Assembly: GCF_009789535.1 (NCBI RefSeq)
Contig: NZ_WSUT01000001.1
Location: 62,001 to 126,000 of the forward strand
DNA: 64,000 bases
Direction of reading: 5' to 3'
DNA from: Sphingomonas carotinifaciens
GTDB lineage: Bacteria > Pseudomonadota > Alphaproteobacteria > Sphingomonadales > Sphingomonadaceae
Shown: one piece after another, positions 38,884-48,748 of the stretch
How the letters are laid out: every line of letters starts with the position of its first letter
Position numbering within the stretch: position 1 is the stretch's first letter
Notes under the pieces: generated by a model
Database searches by the model: none
What the model saw: only the letters and a program-made list of their open reading frames with translations
Told to the model about the DNA's origin: nothing
Position numbers and translations under genes: made by a program

Positions 38884-38947
38884 ATAGAGCTGGCCAGGTT
38901 TGTCTGCACAGGCTCGCGGCATGGACAAGTGGATTGCCGCTGGTTGA

Positions 38948-39608
38948 TCATGCCGCTGCGAGTAGCGGCTGGTCGAGATATATCCGGTCGGGCGTGCGGC
39001 CGCCAAGCGCGGCATGCGGCCTGACGGCATTGTACAAGGCCGTGTATCCGCCGATGCCGGCGCGGGCTTCGGGGACCGAAGCGCAGGCGTTGAGGTAGAC
39101 TACTTCGTATTTCACCGAGCGCTAAAGGCGCTCCACGAACATGTTGTCGCGCCAGTAGCCTTTGCCGTCCATGCTGATGACGGTCTTCTCGCACAGGAGG
39201 ACGGCGGTGAACGCGGTGCTGGTGAACTGCGAGCTCTCATCGCTGTTGAAGATCGCCGGTCTGCCGCAGTGGGCTGGTGCTTCCTGCAGCGCCTCGATAC
39301 GGAAGTCGGCACCCAGCGAGATCGACACCCGCCACGCCAGTATGCGCCGGGTGAACCAGTCCATGACGGCGACGAGATAGACGACGGCGCGCGTCATCGG
39401 GAGGTATGTTATGTCCCGTCGCCCAGACCTGCTTGGGCCTCGTCACCGCCAGATTGCGCAGCAGGTGCGAACAGACATTATGCCCCGGTGCCGGCCCCGA
39501 CGTGTTCGCGCGGCGGTAGAGCGCCTCCAGCCTCATCCGCGTCATCAGCGTTGCGACATGCAGCCGGCCGATCTCTACGCCTTCGCCTCGCAGATCATAT
39601 CGACGCAC
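38948..39608 (-). pseudogene. IS3-family transposase (OrfB) remnant
   Basis: Minus-strand pieces in order: GEGVEIGRLHVATLMTRMRL, ALYRRANTSGPAPGHNV, LAVTRPKQVWA, then VVYLVAVMDWFTRRILAWRV, EIFN-type PAIFNSDESSQFTSTAF, SMDGKGYWRDNMFVERL, and in another frame ASVPEARAGIGGYTALYN, AVRPHAALGGRTPD. These cover the integrase core of an IS3-type OrfB with frameshifts near 39410 and 39120. It begins 65 bases after the mannosidase stop. Confidence 0.85.
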
Positions 39609-40082
39609 GTCAGACGCGACCAGGCGGTGTTGCAGTTGCGCGGATGCTCGGCGAACTGAATGGCCTCTTGGACTTCGCTCAGGACAGGATTGTCAGTCAG
39701 GATCGTGTTGATGCGATAAGATACAGCCTTCAGCAGGTGTTCGAGGGACGTCCACGCGGTGTTCACCTGCAGAATCCACGACTGCAAGGCGTAGAGGCAA
39801 TCGTCGAGCGGTAGCGATGTATGGCGTCGGGACGCCACAACCATTGCTTCCCCGGCTTCCGTCAGTGTCGTAGAATGAGGAGCCTTCGACCAAGTCTTTC
39901 AGATCCTCCACGGTTGCGCGCTTGCCCCACTTCACGGCTCAGCGTCGTGAGCGAAGCCTGCCATCGCTGTATCGCCGCCCGGACGGCGTGCGTGGTCGTG
40001 GCGCTCCCCTGACGTACCTGTCCCATAGGATTTCCTTCCATTTGAACGAAAGGATCACACCCTCAAATTGTGGGATCAGACA
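39590..40082 (-). pseudogene. IS481-family transposase remnant with one IS end
   Basis: From the ATG at 40026 the minus strand reads MGQVRQGSATTTHAVRAAIQ..., then in shifted frames KWGKRATVEDLKDLVE, LPLDDCLYALQSWI, LEHLLKAVSYRINTILTDN, IQFAEHPRNCNTAWSR and DMICEA: the N-terminal and central parts of an IS481 transposase with frameshifts and internal deletions. A terminal-repeat-like TGTCTGATCCCACA ends at 40082. The other end is lost at the junction with the IS3 remnant. Confidence 0.82.
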
Positions 40083-40141
40083 CCCAGCCGAGCCCGGAGC
40101 TTTACGTGTATCAATTGTCACCAACCGGCTGAAAACCGGAA

Positions 40142-41431
40142 TTAGAGTTCGTGAGAGTAGATCGGAAACGAAAGCGCGACGCGTAGCCCGGCGGGTTGAC
40201 GATTCTCGATTTGCAAGGAACCGCCGCAGGCAGTGATCGCACGGTGTGCGATAGCGAGACCCAGCCCATATCCAGTCCCAGCGGTCCCACGCACGAATGG
40301 TTGTAGGACGTCGGCAATAGGCAGATTGACGATGCCTGGTCCCTGATCTTCAATTGTCATCATCCACCGACCTTGATCTTCCGCAAGAACAACTTTCACC
40401 TCTTGGTTCGTTTGCGAGAATTTTAGGGCATTTCGCAGGATATTCTCTATGGCGCGGTGGATCAACTCGCCGCTGCCGCGCGTAAGACAGCCTGCCGGAC
40501 CAAGAACGGGCATGACTACGCTCACGCCGACACCGCGATCAAATGCTTCGAATGCCGCGTCGGCTATCACCAATTGGAGAATAGCCGCGAGGTCGAACAC
40601 TTCTGTATCTTGATGACCGCTTCCGCTTTCAAGTCTCGCAAGCGTCAAGAGTTCGCCGACGAGCCTGTCGATCCTGTCCGTTTCAGCCTCTATCCGGTCA
40701 AGAGAGGCTTCGAGCCGCGAAGGGTTACGGCGAAGCAGGTTGCCGGCCAAGCGCATCCGAGCAAGCGGAGATCGTACTTCGTGGGACACGTCGTGCAGCA
40801 ACCGATCGCGTAGTTCGACCAATGCCTGCAAGCGACTGGCCATGGCATCGAAATCGCGGGCCAGATCGGCGATTTCGTTGCGCTGCCTTCCCATCGACGG
40901 AACGAGCCGAGTGTCCAGCTTGCCGAGCGCGAGTTGCTCGAAGCCAAGTCGCAGTCGCGTAATCGACCGCGCCAAATAATTGGCTAGCATCATGCTGAAC
41001 GCCAAGCCGACTGCGAGATCGACGAACAGATGTTTAGGCGGATAGAACATGTCGGTGATGGCCGACCACCAAGTCAACGGGATGCGATTCGGTGGATGCC
41101 GATACCGTAGGCAATATCCCTCCACGCTGACCGCCAGGTCTTCTTTGACGTTGAATGGGTCACATTGCCGGCCCGGCGCCTGCGGTTTGATGCTCACCAG
41201 TTTACGAGCTTCTGCTGGCCAAGCGTCGATCTTGCGTCGTGCGGAAGCCGCGCCTTCGGCGCGAACCGTATCGGCAACGTTGCTCAATATGCTCTGGCCG
41301 AGCATGAAATTGGCATAGGCCGTTTGGGCCGGCTCGGGTGGCCGAAACCAGATGATTGACGACGCAGCGCTCAGGGCAACGAAGGCGACCACATAGCTCA
41401 GCCAGATTTTCCAAAAGAGGCGGTGCTTCAT
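40142..41431 (-). CDS. CpxA-like sensor histidine kinase
   Basis: 429 aa. Membrane segments at about 8-28 and 133-152 enclose a ~100-residue periplasmic sensor with two Cys. These are followed by a HAMP domain (RSITRLRLGFEQLALGKLD), the dimerisation/phosphoacceptor helix LLHDVSHEVRSPLARMR (His217) and an ATPase domain (IENILRNALKFS, EDQGPGI, GTAGYGLGLAIA-like). It overlaps the regulator gene by ATGA, so the two are translationally coupled. The domain plan and helix sequence are closest to CpxA-type envelope-stress kinases; the signal here is not known. Confidence 0.92.
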   Translation of the reverse strand: MKHRLFWKIWLSYVVAFVALSAASSIIWFRPPEPAQTAYANFMLGQSILSNVADTVRAEGAASARRKIDAWPAEARKLVSIKPQAPGRQCDPFNVKEDLAVSVEGYCLRYRHPPNRIPLTWWSAITDMFYPPKHLFVDLAVGLAFSMMLANYLARSITRLRLGFEQLALGKLDTRLVPSMGRQRNEIADLARDFDAMASRLQALVELRDRLLHDVSHEVRSPLARMRLAGNLLRRNPSRLEASLDRIEAETDRIDRLVGELLTLARLESGSGHQDTEVFDLAAILQLVIADAAFEAFDRGVGVSVVMPVLGPAGCLTRGSGELIHRAIENILRNALKFSQTNQEVKVVLAEDQGRWMMTIEDQGPGIVNLPIADVLQPFVRGTAGTGYGLGLAIAHRAITACGGSLQIENRQPAGLRVALSFPIYSHEL

Positions 41432-42123
41432 CGGGCGATTGCTAGACGGTACCCAACGCCCCGGATGGTTTCGATATCCGCTTCGCCTCTGCTCGAACGC
41501 TTCAGCTTCAAGCGGAGATTGCTGATGTGGACGTCGACACTTCGATCATAGGGTTGGCGCTCGCGACCGAGAACGGTCAGCGAAAGATCGTCCTTGGTCA
41601 GAACCGCGGTTTCAGCGGCAAGCAGCATGGCGAGCATGTTGAATTCGGTAGCCGTGAGGTCAAGGCTAGTGTCGCCCCATGATGCTTCTCGCCTGTCGGA
41701 CGCCAGCGTCAGTTGCCCAGCGGCGAGTTCCGGCAACCTTGCCTGACCCCGCGACCGGTGCGGCTCTACGCGGCGGAAGACGGCGCGCAGGCGGGCGACG
41801 AGTTCGCGTGGATGATAGGGTTTCGCGACATAATCGTCGGCACCGACCTCTAGCCCAATGATGCGGTCGAAATGGTCCCCCCGCGCAGTCAGCATGATCA
41901 CCGGTATGTCACTGGATAGCCGAATACGGCGAAGCGTCTCGATCCCGGTCATGCCAGGCATCATGATGTCAAGAACGACCGCGGCAAAGCGTCCGGACAA
42001 CGCAAGCGTCAGGCCACTTTCACCGTCTACCGCTGTCGCGACATTGAATCCTTCCGGAACAAGGTATTCGGCTAGCATGTGGCTCAATTCAGCGTCGTCG
42101 TCGATCAGGAGGATGTGTTGCAT
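41428..42123 (-). CDS. CpxR-like response regulator (OmpR family)
   Basis: 231 aa from MQHILLIDDD (ATG at 42123, AGGATC upstream). The receiver domain has the acidic pocket, Asp52 (VVLDIMMPG), Thr (IMLTARGD) and Lys (VAKPYHPRE); the C-terminal winged helix is typical of OmpR/PhoB regulators (LDLTATEFNMLAMLL, DVHISNLRLKLK). It is paired with the kinase gene downstream. The promoter region has a TTTAC-type repeat near 42179 that could be an autoregulatory box, but this is weak. Confidence 0.93.
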   Translation of the reverse strand: MQHILLIDDDAELSHMLAEYLVPEGFNVATAVDGESGLTLALSGRFAAVVLDIMMPGMTGIETLRRIRLSSDIPVIMLTARGDHFDRIIGLEVGADDYVAKPYHPRELVARLRAVFRRVEPHRSRGQARLPELAAGQLTLASDRREASWGDTSLDLTATEFNMLAMLLAAETAVLTKDDLSLTVLGRERQPYDRSVDVHISNLRLKLKRSSRGEADIETIRGVGYRLAIAR

Positions 42124-42426
42124 GGCTGATCCTAAACGGGATGCAGGTGTATAGCCGCGAAGGACCATGGGCAGCGTCTTTACAGAAAATTTTCACTTCG
42201 CTGACGGAAACCTTACACCCTCTTCGTAGACGCATCGCTAACCTCGGCAGCCGTGCTGAACAATCATCACGCCATGCCAAGGCGCGTTTGCCATATAAGT
42301 CGCGAAATAACGGCGCGCCACGCCCTGCGCGGTGATCGCTATCATACGACGCGGGCGGTTCGCTCCTCGATAGGGCGCCGACGTCACCTCCAAGTGTTCG
42401 CACTTTCCCTATTCTAGGACAGGACC
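42124..42426. other. Divergent promoter region
   Basis: About 300 bases between the regulator gene (minus) and the acyltransferase-like gene (plus). It holds the start regions of both transcripts; TTTAC/CTTAC motifs occur at 42179 and 42212. No gene was seen. Confidence 0.5.
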
Positions 42427-43554
42427 ATGCCAGAGGCTCATTCCCGAATTTCCCTTGTTCCACGCCTCACCGGCATCGATGCAGCGCGCGGTATCGCGGT
42501 GATCGGTATGTATTTGCAGCATTTCGGTGACTCTCTTCCGGTTAGCGCCATCGTTTCGGGCAATACGACGCTGCTGTTCGTTTTGTGCGGCGGGATCGCC
42601 TACAGCCTGATGGCACAGCGCTCCGGCTTCACGGGGGCGCCGCAGGATTTCCGCACCCGGATGTTGGGCCGGGCCGTCTTCATCGACCTGCTCGGCTATC
42701 TCCTGATCATGCTGAACACGTCCTTCGGCGTCATCCTGCCGGCTTACGCGGTGCTGTTCGTGGCGGCATTGGTCTTGGTCGGCCGATCGACGCGGACGCT
42801 TGTGATTTCGGCGGTGCTGCTTCTGTTCTTCGCACCGCCCGCCATGCTGCTCGGTCTAAGCCTGCTCGGCAAGACGCGTCTGCTCGCCGACATCGCCGGG
42901 GGGCCGCTGTCTGGTCTGGCGCTGGCGCCTGCGTTCGTTGTGGGTATGATCATCGGTCGTCTCGATCTCAACGCGGTGCGGACGGCAGGTTGGCTGGCTG
43001 TGCCCGGTGCGGTGATCTTCGCGGTCATGTGGTGGTTTAACGGAGCGGTGTTGCCCGGCTTCGCCAAGGGTTTCGAGGCGTGGCTTGTCACTCTGATGGA
43101 CACGTCGATGACGCCCGAGGCGGCAATGGCGGCTGAGCAGATGAAGCAGTTTGCGCCCTGGCCGAACAATACCGATCCTGCGCCCTGGCAGATGCTGTTC
43201 GCGTCCGCGCCGCACACGGCCTCCACGTTTCAGACGCTGACAGGCCTGAGTCTTTCACTCGCCGTGGTTGGCATTTGCCTTGCGGCGGCACAACATTTCC
43301 GGTCGGCGTTGCTGCCGTTCTCTACCATTGGCCGGGTACCGCTGACGATGTACGCTGCGCAGTTCGTCGTCGCCTGGGGGCTGGCGCTGGGCGGAGTCGA
43401 GCTTACCCAAGTAGCGATCCCCGGTCGCACGATCATCATCATAGTGGGGGCAATTGCACTGGGCATGGCGGTCTGGGCGCTCCGCCTGAACGTGTTGGAG
43501 CGCGCAATGCGTCACGTGGATCGTGCTCTTGGCGTCGACAAGAAGAGCATTTGA
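42427..43554 (+). CDS. Integral membrane protein, HGSNAT/DUF1624-like acyltransferase
   Basis: 375 aa with about ten hydrophobic helices. The start RLTGIDAARGIAVIGMYLQH is the R-x-x-x-D-x-x-R-G pattern of membrane acyltransferases of the heparan-alpha-glucosaminide N-acetyltransferase (DUF1624)/DUF418 group. AGGA lies before the ATG. It is the last gene before the TonB receptor/ABC/TldDE operon but has a 275-base gap to it, so it is probably transcribed separately. The substrate is unknown. Confidence 0.65.
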   Translation: MPEAHSRISLVPRLTGIDAARGIAVIGMYLQHFGDSLPVSAIVSGNTTLLFVLCGGIAYSLMAQRSGFTGAPQDFRTRMLGRAVFIDLLGYLLIMLNTSFGVILPAYAVLFVAALVLVGRSTRTLVISAVLLLFFAPPAMLLGLSLLGKTRLLADIAGGPLSGLALAPAFVVGMIIGRLDLNAVRTAGWLAVPGAVIFAVMWWFNGAVLPGFAKGFEAWLVTLMDTSMTPEAAMAAEQMKQFAPWPNNTDPAPWQMLFASAPHTASTFQTLTGLSLSLAVVGICLAAAQHFRSALLPFSTIGRVPLTMYAAQFVVAWGLALGGVELTQVAIPGRTIIIIVGAIALGMAVWALRLNVLERAMRHVDRALGVDKKSI

Positions 43555-43829
43555 CGACGCCCCGGAAATTGGGGTGCTATTTCGCCAAACAAGAAAGATA
43601 TCACTGCATTATATTTACCACCATTATAGATAACTAAAGCGGGTGCTCTAATAAAATTAGATATTAACAGGAAAAACCGTAATAATAGATTTCGGTAATT
43701 ACAAAGCCTGTTAAATGCGTAATTAAATATAAGACATATAACTGCGAGAAGATGCGCGGCGATTTGCGGACGTCGGAGCAGCTCCATAGAAGTAGCAGGG
43801 AACGTAAAACTACTTTGGGGAGACAATAG
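43555..43829. promoter_or_regulatory. AT-rich promoter region of the receptor/ABC/TldDE operon
   Basis: 275 bases, markedly AT-rich from 43600 to 43740 against a high-GC background. It begins with a CCCCGGAAATTGGGG hairpin (43560-43574) that may end the upstream transcript. A 25-codon frame (43751-43828) ends at the receptor start and is not convincing. Confidence 0.55.
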
Positions 43830-46133
43830 ATGTGTTGGATGAAAACATCTCTTGTGGCTGTCGCCGTCATGACGTGCGTGCAGCAAGTCGACGCGCAAAC
43901 CGTTACGCGGTACGAGTTCGATGTACCGCGGGGTCCACGCGACGAAGTCGTGCGTGAAATCGCCCGGATTGGCGGCTCGATCGTCTCGCTCTCGCACCCG
44001 GATGCACCGGGTCTCTCGGAAGCGACCGGTCGGATCAAAGGCAATTTCACGCTCGCCGAAGCGTTGGAGAAGGCGCTTGCAGGGTCAGAGTGGTATGTGG
44101 CGGCGGCGGGCAACGACCAAGTCCGCATCGCACGCACTGGTGAGAACTCGTCCGACATCATTGTCACGGCCTTCCGGGGCAAGTTGCGCAAGGAGGATTC
44201 CAGCCTGCTGACGCGCTCCGACACCCCCCTCAAGCAAACGCCGGGTACGGTGGTGTCGGTCAGCCAAGCGGTGCTGGCATCGCAGAACGTGACGTCGCTG
44301 GAGGAAGCGCTGCGCAACCTGCCCGGCATCAGCTTCACGCCAGGGCCGCCATTCCTGCTTTCCTCCCGCGCAGGCGTCACGAACGGAACGTCGTTCACCA
44401 ACGGACTACGCAACGCCAGCCGGGCCGGGCCATCGCCGGTGGTGGACGCTGCCGCGATCGAGGTCCTGAAGGGCCCGTCATCGGTGCTGAGCGGCACGGC
44501 CGTTGCGGGTGGCTTGCTCAACATCGTACCCAAGCTGGCGACGGGTGTGTCGCCCGATGAAATCAGCATCGGTGGCGGCACCTACGGCTATGTACGCGGC
44601 AGCGCCGACGTCGGTGGCGCGATCTCCGAGGAAGATCGGCTATATTGGCGTTTTGTCGGCCTGTCGGAATTCGCGCGGCAGAAAAATCAGGGCGGCGATG
44701 AGCCGTCGACGAAATCCGGGACGTTCCTGCTCGGTTACCGAAACGATGGGTGGAAGATCGATTCCATCACGCAATACTACAACACTCGGTCACCTTTCTC
44801 GCGGCGTTACGTCAACGATACCTCGCAGGACAGGATCATTGACGTCGACGATTATTTTAGCCGCGACACATATTATCAGAACGAGTCGATCGCTCAGCAG
44901 CTTCAGCTCGAGAGAAATCTGGTAGCCGGCAACAATTTTGAATTGCGTATGCGCGCACGCGGACGCTATCAAAGGGCCAACGAGAGTTTTACCAATATCA
45001 ATTGCCTGTTCGGTTGTATCGGTGATGTTCCGGTGCTGGTTACGGCTTATCGCGGCAAGTCGGATCAATATAGCGGATCGGCCGATTTTTACGCGAAGCT
45101 CGTTACCGGACGTCTTGAGCAGCAACTTATCGTGGCATTCGACTATGCCGGAGCTAAGGGGACGAACTTCGACGTTTCCGACTTTGGGTTCGGCCTGCCC
45201 GCGCCCTCGCCACTGGCGATACCGACCGCGTCGACTCCTGGCGTCCTGCTCTCGCAGAGTCGCCGCCGCGACTATGGTGTTGTCGTGCAGGACCAGATCA
45301 ACTGGGGCCGCTTCCACGCGCTCCTGAGCCTGCGGCAGACCTGGTTCCACGAGCGGCTTACGAACGACGATCCCCTGCTTGTTCCCGTCGAAACGAATGT
45401 ATCCAAGCTCCTGCCAACAGGCGGCGTGGTCTTCGACGCTACCAAATGGGCATCAATCTATTACAGCTACCAGAAGGGGATCACGCCGCCGCAGCAGTTC
45501 GCGCGTCAAGCCAATGGCGACCTGTTGCCGCCGGCCATCACGACGGGTCATGAAGTGGGCGCAAAGTTCGAGCTGTTCAACAGCCGAATGTCGATCACTG
45601 CCAATTACTTCCGATCTACCACGAGCAACCAGCCACTTCCAAATCCCGCAAATCCGCTGATCTTCATCCCCGTCGAAGGCCGGCAGGTTGACGGTTTCGA
45701 ACTGGCGCAGGTCGGTCGGATTACGCCAACGCTCTTCCTACAGAGCGGCTTCGTCTACACCCGGCCGAAGACCGAGGTGTCGCGGATCGGTCAGCCCAAA
45801 TATGTTGCCAATGCCTGGCTCCTCAAGACCGTGGGCCTCGGCGACAAGCGGTCGCTCGATCTCGGCTTCGGTGCGAATTACCAAAGCAAGGCCGGCATTC
45901 TGTTCGACGATTTCATAACCGGCGCGCGAAGCTATCCCCGGGTCGCGGTCGATTATCTGCGGTTCGATGCCGCGATCGGAATTACCTCAGGGCCGCTCAA
46001 GCTGAACCTGACGGTCGACAACATCTTCGACCGCCTGAACCTCTACAATCCCTCAGTCGCCGACAGCCTCGCCCGAGCCCCAGGACGGGATGTGCGTCTG
46101 GTGCTCACTCTCGCTTTGCCTGGAGCTCGTTAA
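43830..46133 (+). CDS. TonB-dependent siderophore-type receptor with STN domain
   Basis: 767 aa: a signal peptide (to VDAQ, about residue 22), an STN domain (about 28-105; TRYEFDVPRGPRDEVVREIA, GNFTLAEALEKALAGSEWYV), a TonB box (SSDIIVTAFRGK), a plug (VTSLEEALRNLPGISF; AAIEVLKGPSSVLSGTAVAG) and a barrel. STN domains usually go with surface signalling through FecR-type anti-sigma factors, but no sigma/anti-sigma pair is adjacent. It heads a tightly packed operon; the ABC transporter gene starts right at its stop (TAAATG). By analogy with yddB-yddA it may take up a peptide. GGGGAG lies 9 bases before the ATG. Confidence 0.92.
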   Translation: MCWMKTSLVAVAVMTCVQQVDAQTVTRYEFDVPRGPRDEVVREIARIGGSIVSLSHPDAPGLSEATGRIKGNFTLAEALEKALAGSEWYVAAAGNDQVRIARTGENSSDIIVTAFRGKLRKEDSSLLTRSDTPLKQTPGTVVSVSQAVLASQNVTSLEEALRNLPGISFTPGPPFLLSSRAGVTNGTSFTNGLRNASRAGPSPVVDAAAIEVLKGPSSVLSGTAVAGGLLNIVPKLATGVSPDEISIGGGTYGYVRGSADVGGAISEEDRLYWRFVGLSEFARQKNQGGDEPSTKSGTFLLGYRNDGWKIDSITQYYNTRSPFSRRYVNDTSQDRIIDVDDYFSRDTYYQNESIAQQLQLERNLVAGNNFELRMRARGRYQRANESFTNINCLFGCIGDVPVLVTAYRGKSDQYSGSADFYAKLVTGRLEQQLIVAFDYAGAKGTNFDVSDFGFGLPAPSPLAIPTASTPGVLLSQSRRRDYGVVVQDQINWGRFHALLSLRQTWFHERLTNDDPLLVPVETNVSKLLPTGGVVFDATKWASIYYSYQKGITPPQQFARQANGDLLPPAITTGHEVGAKFELFNSRMSITANYFRSTTSNQPLPNPANPLIFIPVEGRQVDGFELAQVGRITPTLFLQSGFVYTRPKTEVSRIGQPKYVANAWLLKTVGLGDKRSLDLGFGANYQSKAGILFDDFITGARSYPRVAVDYLRFDAAIGITSGPLKLNLTVDNIFDRLNLYNPSVADSLARAPGRDVRLVLTLALPGAR

Positions 46134-47918
46134 ATGACTGTCAGCGTTTCCGACATCGGCGCCGAACGCGTCGTTAGGACCGAGCGTCCCAAGGAATATG
46201 TTGGGCGCAACGTCTGGGGAGATATCCTCCAGATATTTCGTATCGTCTTCCTGCACCTCAAGTCCGATCCGCTTCGCGGCGGGCTTCTTTGGATCTACGC
46301 CTTCGGATCATCAACCGTGTCGTCGTGGCTCGGCATGCAGTTCATGATGCGGAATGCTGACACGACCAACGGTCTGGTCGCAGGGGACTACAATGCGGTG
46401 GTCGCGGCGCTCACCGGCACCGCGACTATCCTTGCGGGCATGCTGATCCTCGCCGTGGTCAACACCACGATGACGTTCACGCTGCGCATCCGCATCCGGA
46501 CATTCATCGCAAATCACCTGATGGATGGCTGGCTGTTGAAGCGCGGACTCTATGCGGCTGACGAGAGCATGCGCATCGATCATCCCGAACAGCGCGTTCA
46601 GGAGGATTCCTACAGCTTCGCGCTGCTCGTCACTGACATCCTGCCGATGATCGCGGGCGCGCTCACATCCTTCTACCTTTATTCGGGCGCGTTGTGGGCG
46701 TTGCAGACGCCCTTCACCCTGCCGATGCCGGACGGATCGCAAGTGTCGATTCCGCATTCGCTGTATTTCGCGGCATTGCTGTCCGCCGGCCTGCTTACCC
46801 TGCTCGCGCATCTGATCGGCCGCGTGCTCACGCGCCTCGAAGTGGTGCGGCAGCGGCTCGAAGCGGGCTTCCGCCACGATCTTGGTCAGGCGCGCGAATA
46901 TGCCGAGCAGATCGCGCTCAGTAACGGCCAGCGGATCGAGCGGGCGCGTGCCGGGCAAAATTTCCGCCTGATCCAGAAGAACTGGACGCCCTACACCTTC
47001 GCCAACGCCTTCCTGGCGGCGATCCAGATGTCGTCGACTTATTTCGCCATGCTGGTCCCGACCGTTCTGCTGTTTCCGCTGGTGCTGCGCGGCACGATGA
47101 AGCTCGGCGACCTGCAGATTGCGGGCCAGTCCTTCCAGGCGCTTTATTTCGTCTTGGGCACTTTCGTGACCCTCTATACCAGCTTCGCCCTGCTGCGTTC
47201 GGCGACGCTGCGTATCCGCCTCATGGAAAAGGCGACGGATACTGAGCCTGCGGTCGGCTTCACCAGCGCGACATCGCGCGACGACACATTCGCGGCAAAG
47301 AACCTGATCATCCAGGCCCCGGACGGCGAGCCGCTGATCGCGATGAACGAACTGCGTATTCCACGCGGCGAAAACTGGCTGATCCGGGGCCGTTCAGGCA
47401 CCGGCAAGAGCACATTGTTCCGTACGCTGGCAGGCCTATGGCCCTTTGGTTCGGGTGAAATCAGCCGGCCGGCGGAGGCGTCGGTGATGTTCATGCCGCA
47501 ATTGCCCTATGTGCCGGCGGGCTCGATCGCCGAGTTGCTCAGCTATCCGCATACGCCGGACACGTTCAGCCAGGAGCGCTTACGTCAGGCGTTGATCGAT
47601 GTTCGTCTCGAACGGCTCATTCCGGACCTGGACAGCGTGCGTTCCTGGTCGAAGATCCTGTCGCCGGGCGAGCAGCAGCGACTATGCCTAGGCCGCGCGC
47701 TGCTGCAACGGCCGGCTTATCTGTTCCTGGACGAATCAACCAGTTCGATGGACGCAGAGACGGAGCGGGATGTGCTTGGCGCGCTGGCGAAGCAGCTCGA
47801 TACGTCGACCATCGTCGCCATCTCCCACACCGATCGCAATTCCATGCCCCGCGACCGTGTTTTGACCGTTCGGGACGGCACGGCAACTGTGTCGCATTCG
47901 AGTGATGGCCGTGATTGA
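46134..47918 (+). CDS. YddA/SbmA-like ABC transporter (fused permease and ATPase)
   Basis: 594 aa. The N-terminal membrane domain is of the SbmA/BacA-like type (about six helices; the loop MRIDHPEQRVQEDSYSFALL is the family landmark near residue 155). The C-terminal ATPase has Walker A RGRSGTGKSTLF (about 420), the signature LSPGEQQRLCLGRALL (about 508) and Walker B YLFLDESTSSMD. SbmA/BacA/YddA proteins move peptides or other modified compounds across the inner membrane. Placed between a TonB receptor and TldD/E, it fits a peptide transport route. It overlaps the next gene by 14 bases. Confidence 0.88.
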   Translation: MTVSVSDIGAERVVRTERPKEYVGRNVWGDILQIFRIVFLHLKSDPLRGGLLWIYAFGSSTVSSWLGMQFMMRNADTTNGLVAGDYNAVVAALTGTATILAGMLILAVVNTTMTFTLRIRIRTFIANHLMDGWLLKRGLYAADESMRIDHPEQRVQEDSYSFALLVTDILPMIAGALTSFYLYSGALWALQTPFTLPMPDGSQVSIPHSLYFAALLSAGLLTLLAHLIGRVLTRLEVVRQRLEAGFRHDLGQAREYAEQIALSNGQRIERARAGQNFRLIQKNWTPYTFANAFLAAIQMSSTYFAMLVPTVLLFPLVLRGTMKLGDLQIAGQSFQALYFVLGTFVTLYTSFALLRSATLRIRLMEKATDTEPAVGFTSATSRDDTFAAKNLIIQAPDGEPLIAMNELRIPRGENWLIRGRSGTGKSTLFRTLAGLWPFGSGEISRPAEASVMFMPQLPYVPAGSIAELLSYPHTPDTFSQERLRQALIDVRLERLIPDLDSVRSWSKILSPGEQQRLCLGRALLQRPAYLFLDESTSSMDAETERDVLGALAKQLDTSTIVAISHTDRNSMPRDRVLTVRDGTATVSHSSDGRD

Positions 47919-48732
47919 CGCGGCCATTGCATCTGCCGGACCGCTGGCCAACACGGGTGGCGCGACGGGCCTGCTCGCCAAGGCCCTGGCCGAAGGAGAC
48001 TATCTCCCCCCGGCACGGCGGAGCGAAGGTACGGCGTCGTTCGTTGCAGACGTGCAGCGGACAACGGGCCTGTTGGCGTCGCACGATGTAGCGCGCACAT
48101 GGTTCTTTCGCTTGTGGGACGGCTTAGAGGATTCCATCCTCAAAAGGTTCGCGGATGCCGGCGACCGGATGGCGGCGGCAGACGTGATGCGGTTGCACCG
48201 CGATGCGGCGGCAGGCCGCGAAGTGTCTGCCCGGGACTGGCGAGAAGCGCGCAAGAGGTTTCTCGCTGCCCTGTCCCTGTCGGCCTCGATCAGTGGGCGG
48301 GACACTCTCTGCGCCTCGATGTGGGACCTCGAAAAAGTCCCTGGCGCAATCGCCGATGTTGCCGATGCCTGGATCCGGGAAGCCTCGCTGGAGGATGCCA
48401 TCACGGCCGTCGGATGGACCCGCGATGTTTATCTCGAAAATGCCGAGGTGTGGGACCAGTTTCTCAGCAGTCGGCCGCAAATCGTACAAGAACCCGAGGA
48501 ATCCGAGGAGGATTTCACGGAGCGCCTGCACCAGGCCCTGTCCGAGCAGCCCCCCCGGACCGCCGAGCAGATGGCGCAGTGGGAGCAGTTGCACCGGATC
48601 AGCATGAGCCGCAGCTTCGACCGCAGGGAGGCGCTCCGTGCGCTGCTGCTCGACACGCTTGCGGCATCGCCCGCGCCGTCGCGTCACCCCGCCGGGGGAT
48701 CGAACGACGCTTCCTGTTTCGATGTTTGTTGA
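47905..48732 (+). CDS. Uncharacterised Trp-rich protein A
   Basis: 275 aa, soluble, helical, no signal peptide. The ATG at 47905 overlaps the ABC gene, so it is probably coupled. The segment GDRMAAADVMRLHRDAAAG, then SARDWREARKRFLAAL and ADAWIREAS resembles the segment CDRVMDLHLQALRGAAPTRA, DWRQARSALSAA and IQAWIAARF in the protein encoded at 49081-49935, so the two are paralogues by eye. Three Cys, two of them near the end (ASCFDVC). The family is not recognised; the Ala/Trp/Arg helical pattern recalls some putative immunity proteins. Confidence 0.8.
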   Translation: MAVIDAAIASAGPLANTGGATGLLAKALAEGDYLPPARRSEGTASFVADVQRTTGLLASHDVARTWFFRLWDGLEDSILKRFADAGDRMAAADVMRLHRDAAAGREVSARDWREARKRFLAALSLSASISGRDTLCASMWDLEKVPGAIADVADAWIREASLEDAITAVGWTRDVYLENAEVWDQFLSSRPQIVQEPEESEEDFTERLHQALSEQPPRTAEQMAQWEQLHRISMSRSFDRREALRALLLDTLAASPAPSRHPAGGSNDASCFDVC

Positions 48733-48748
48733 AGGAAGAGAAGACAAC

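Noticed and set aside
43751..43828. 25-codon frame ending at the TonB receptor start, considered as a peptide precursor
   Set aside because: No ribosome site, no hydrophobic or Cys-rich core, and its end overlaps the receptor's own ribosome site.
43830..46133. Receptor considered as part of a FecR/FecI signalling set because of its STN domain
   Set aside because: No sigma factor or FecR-like gene adjoins it in the window.
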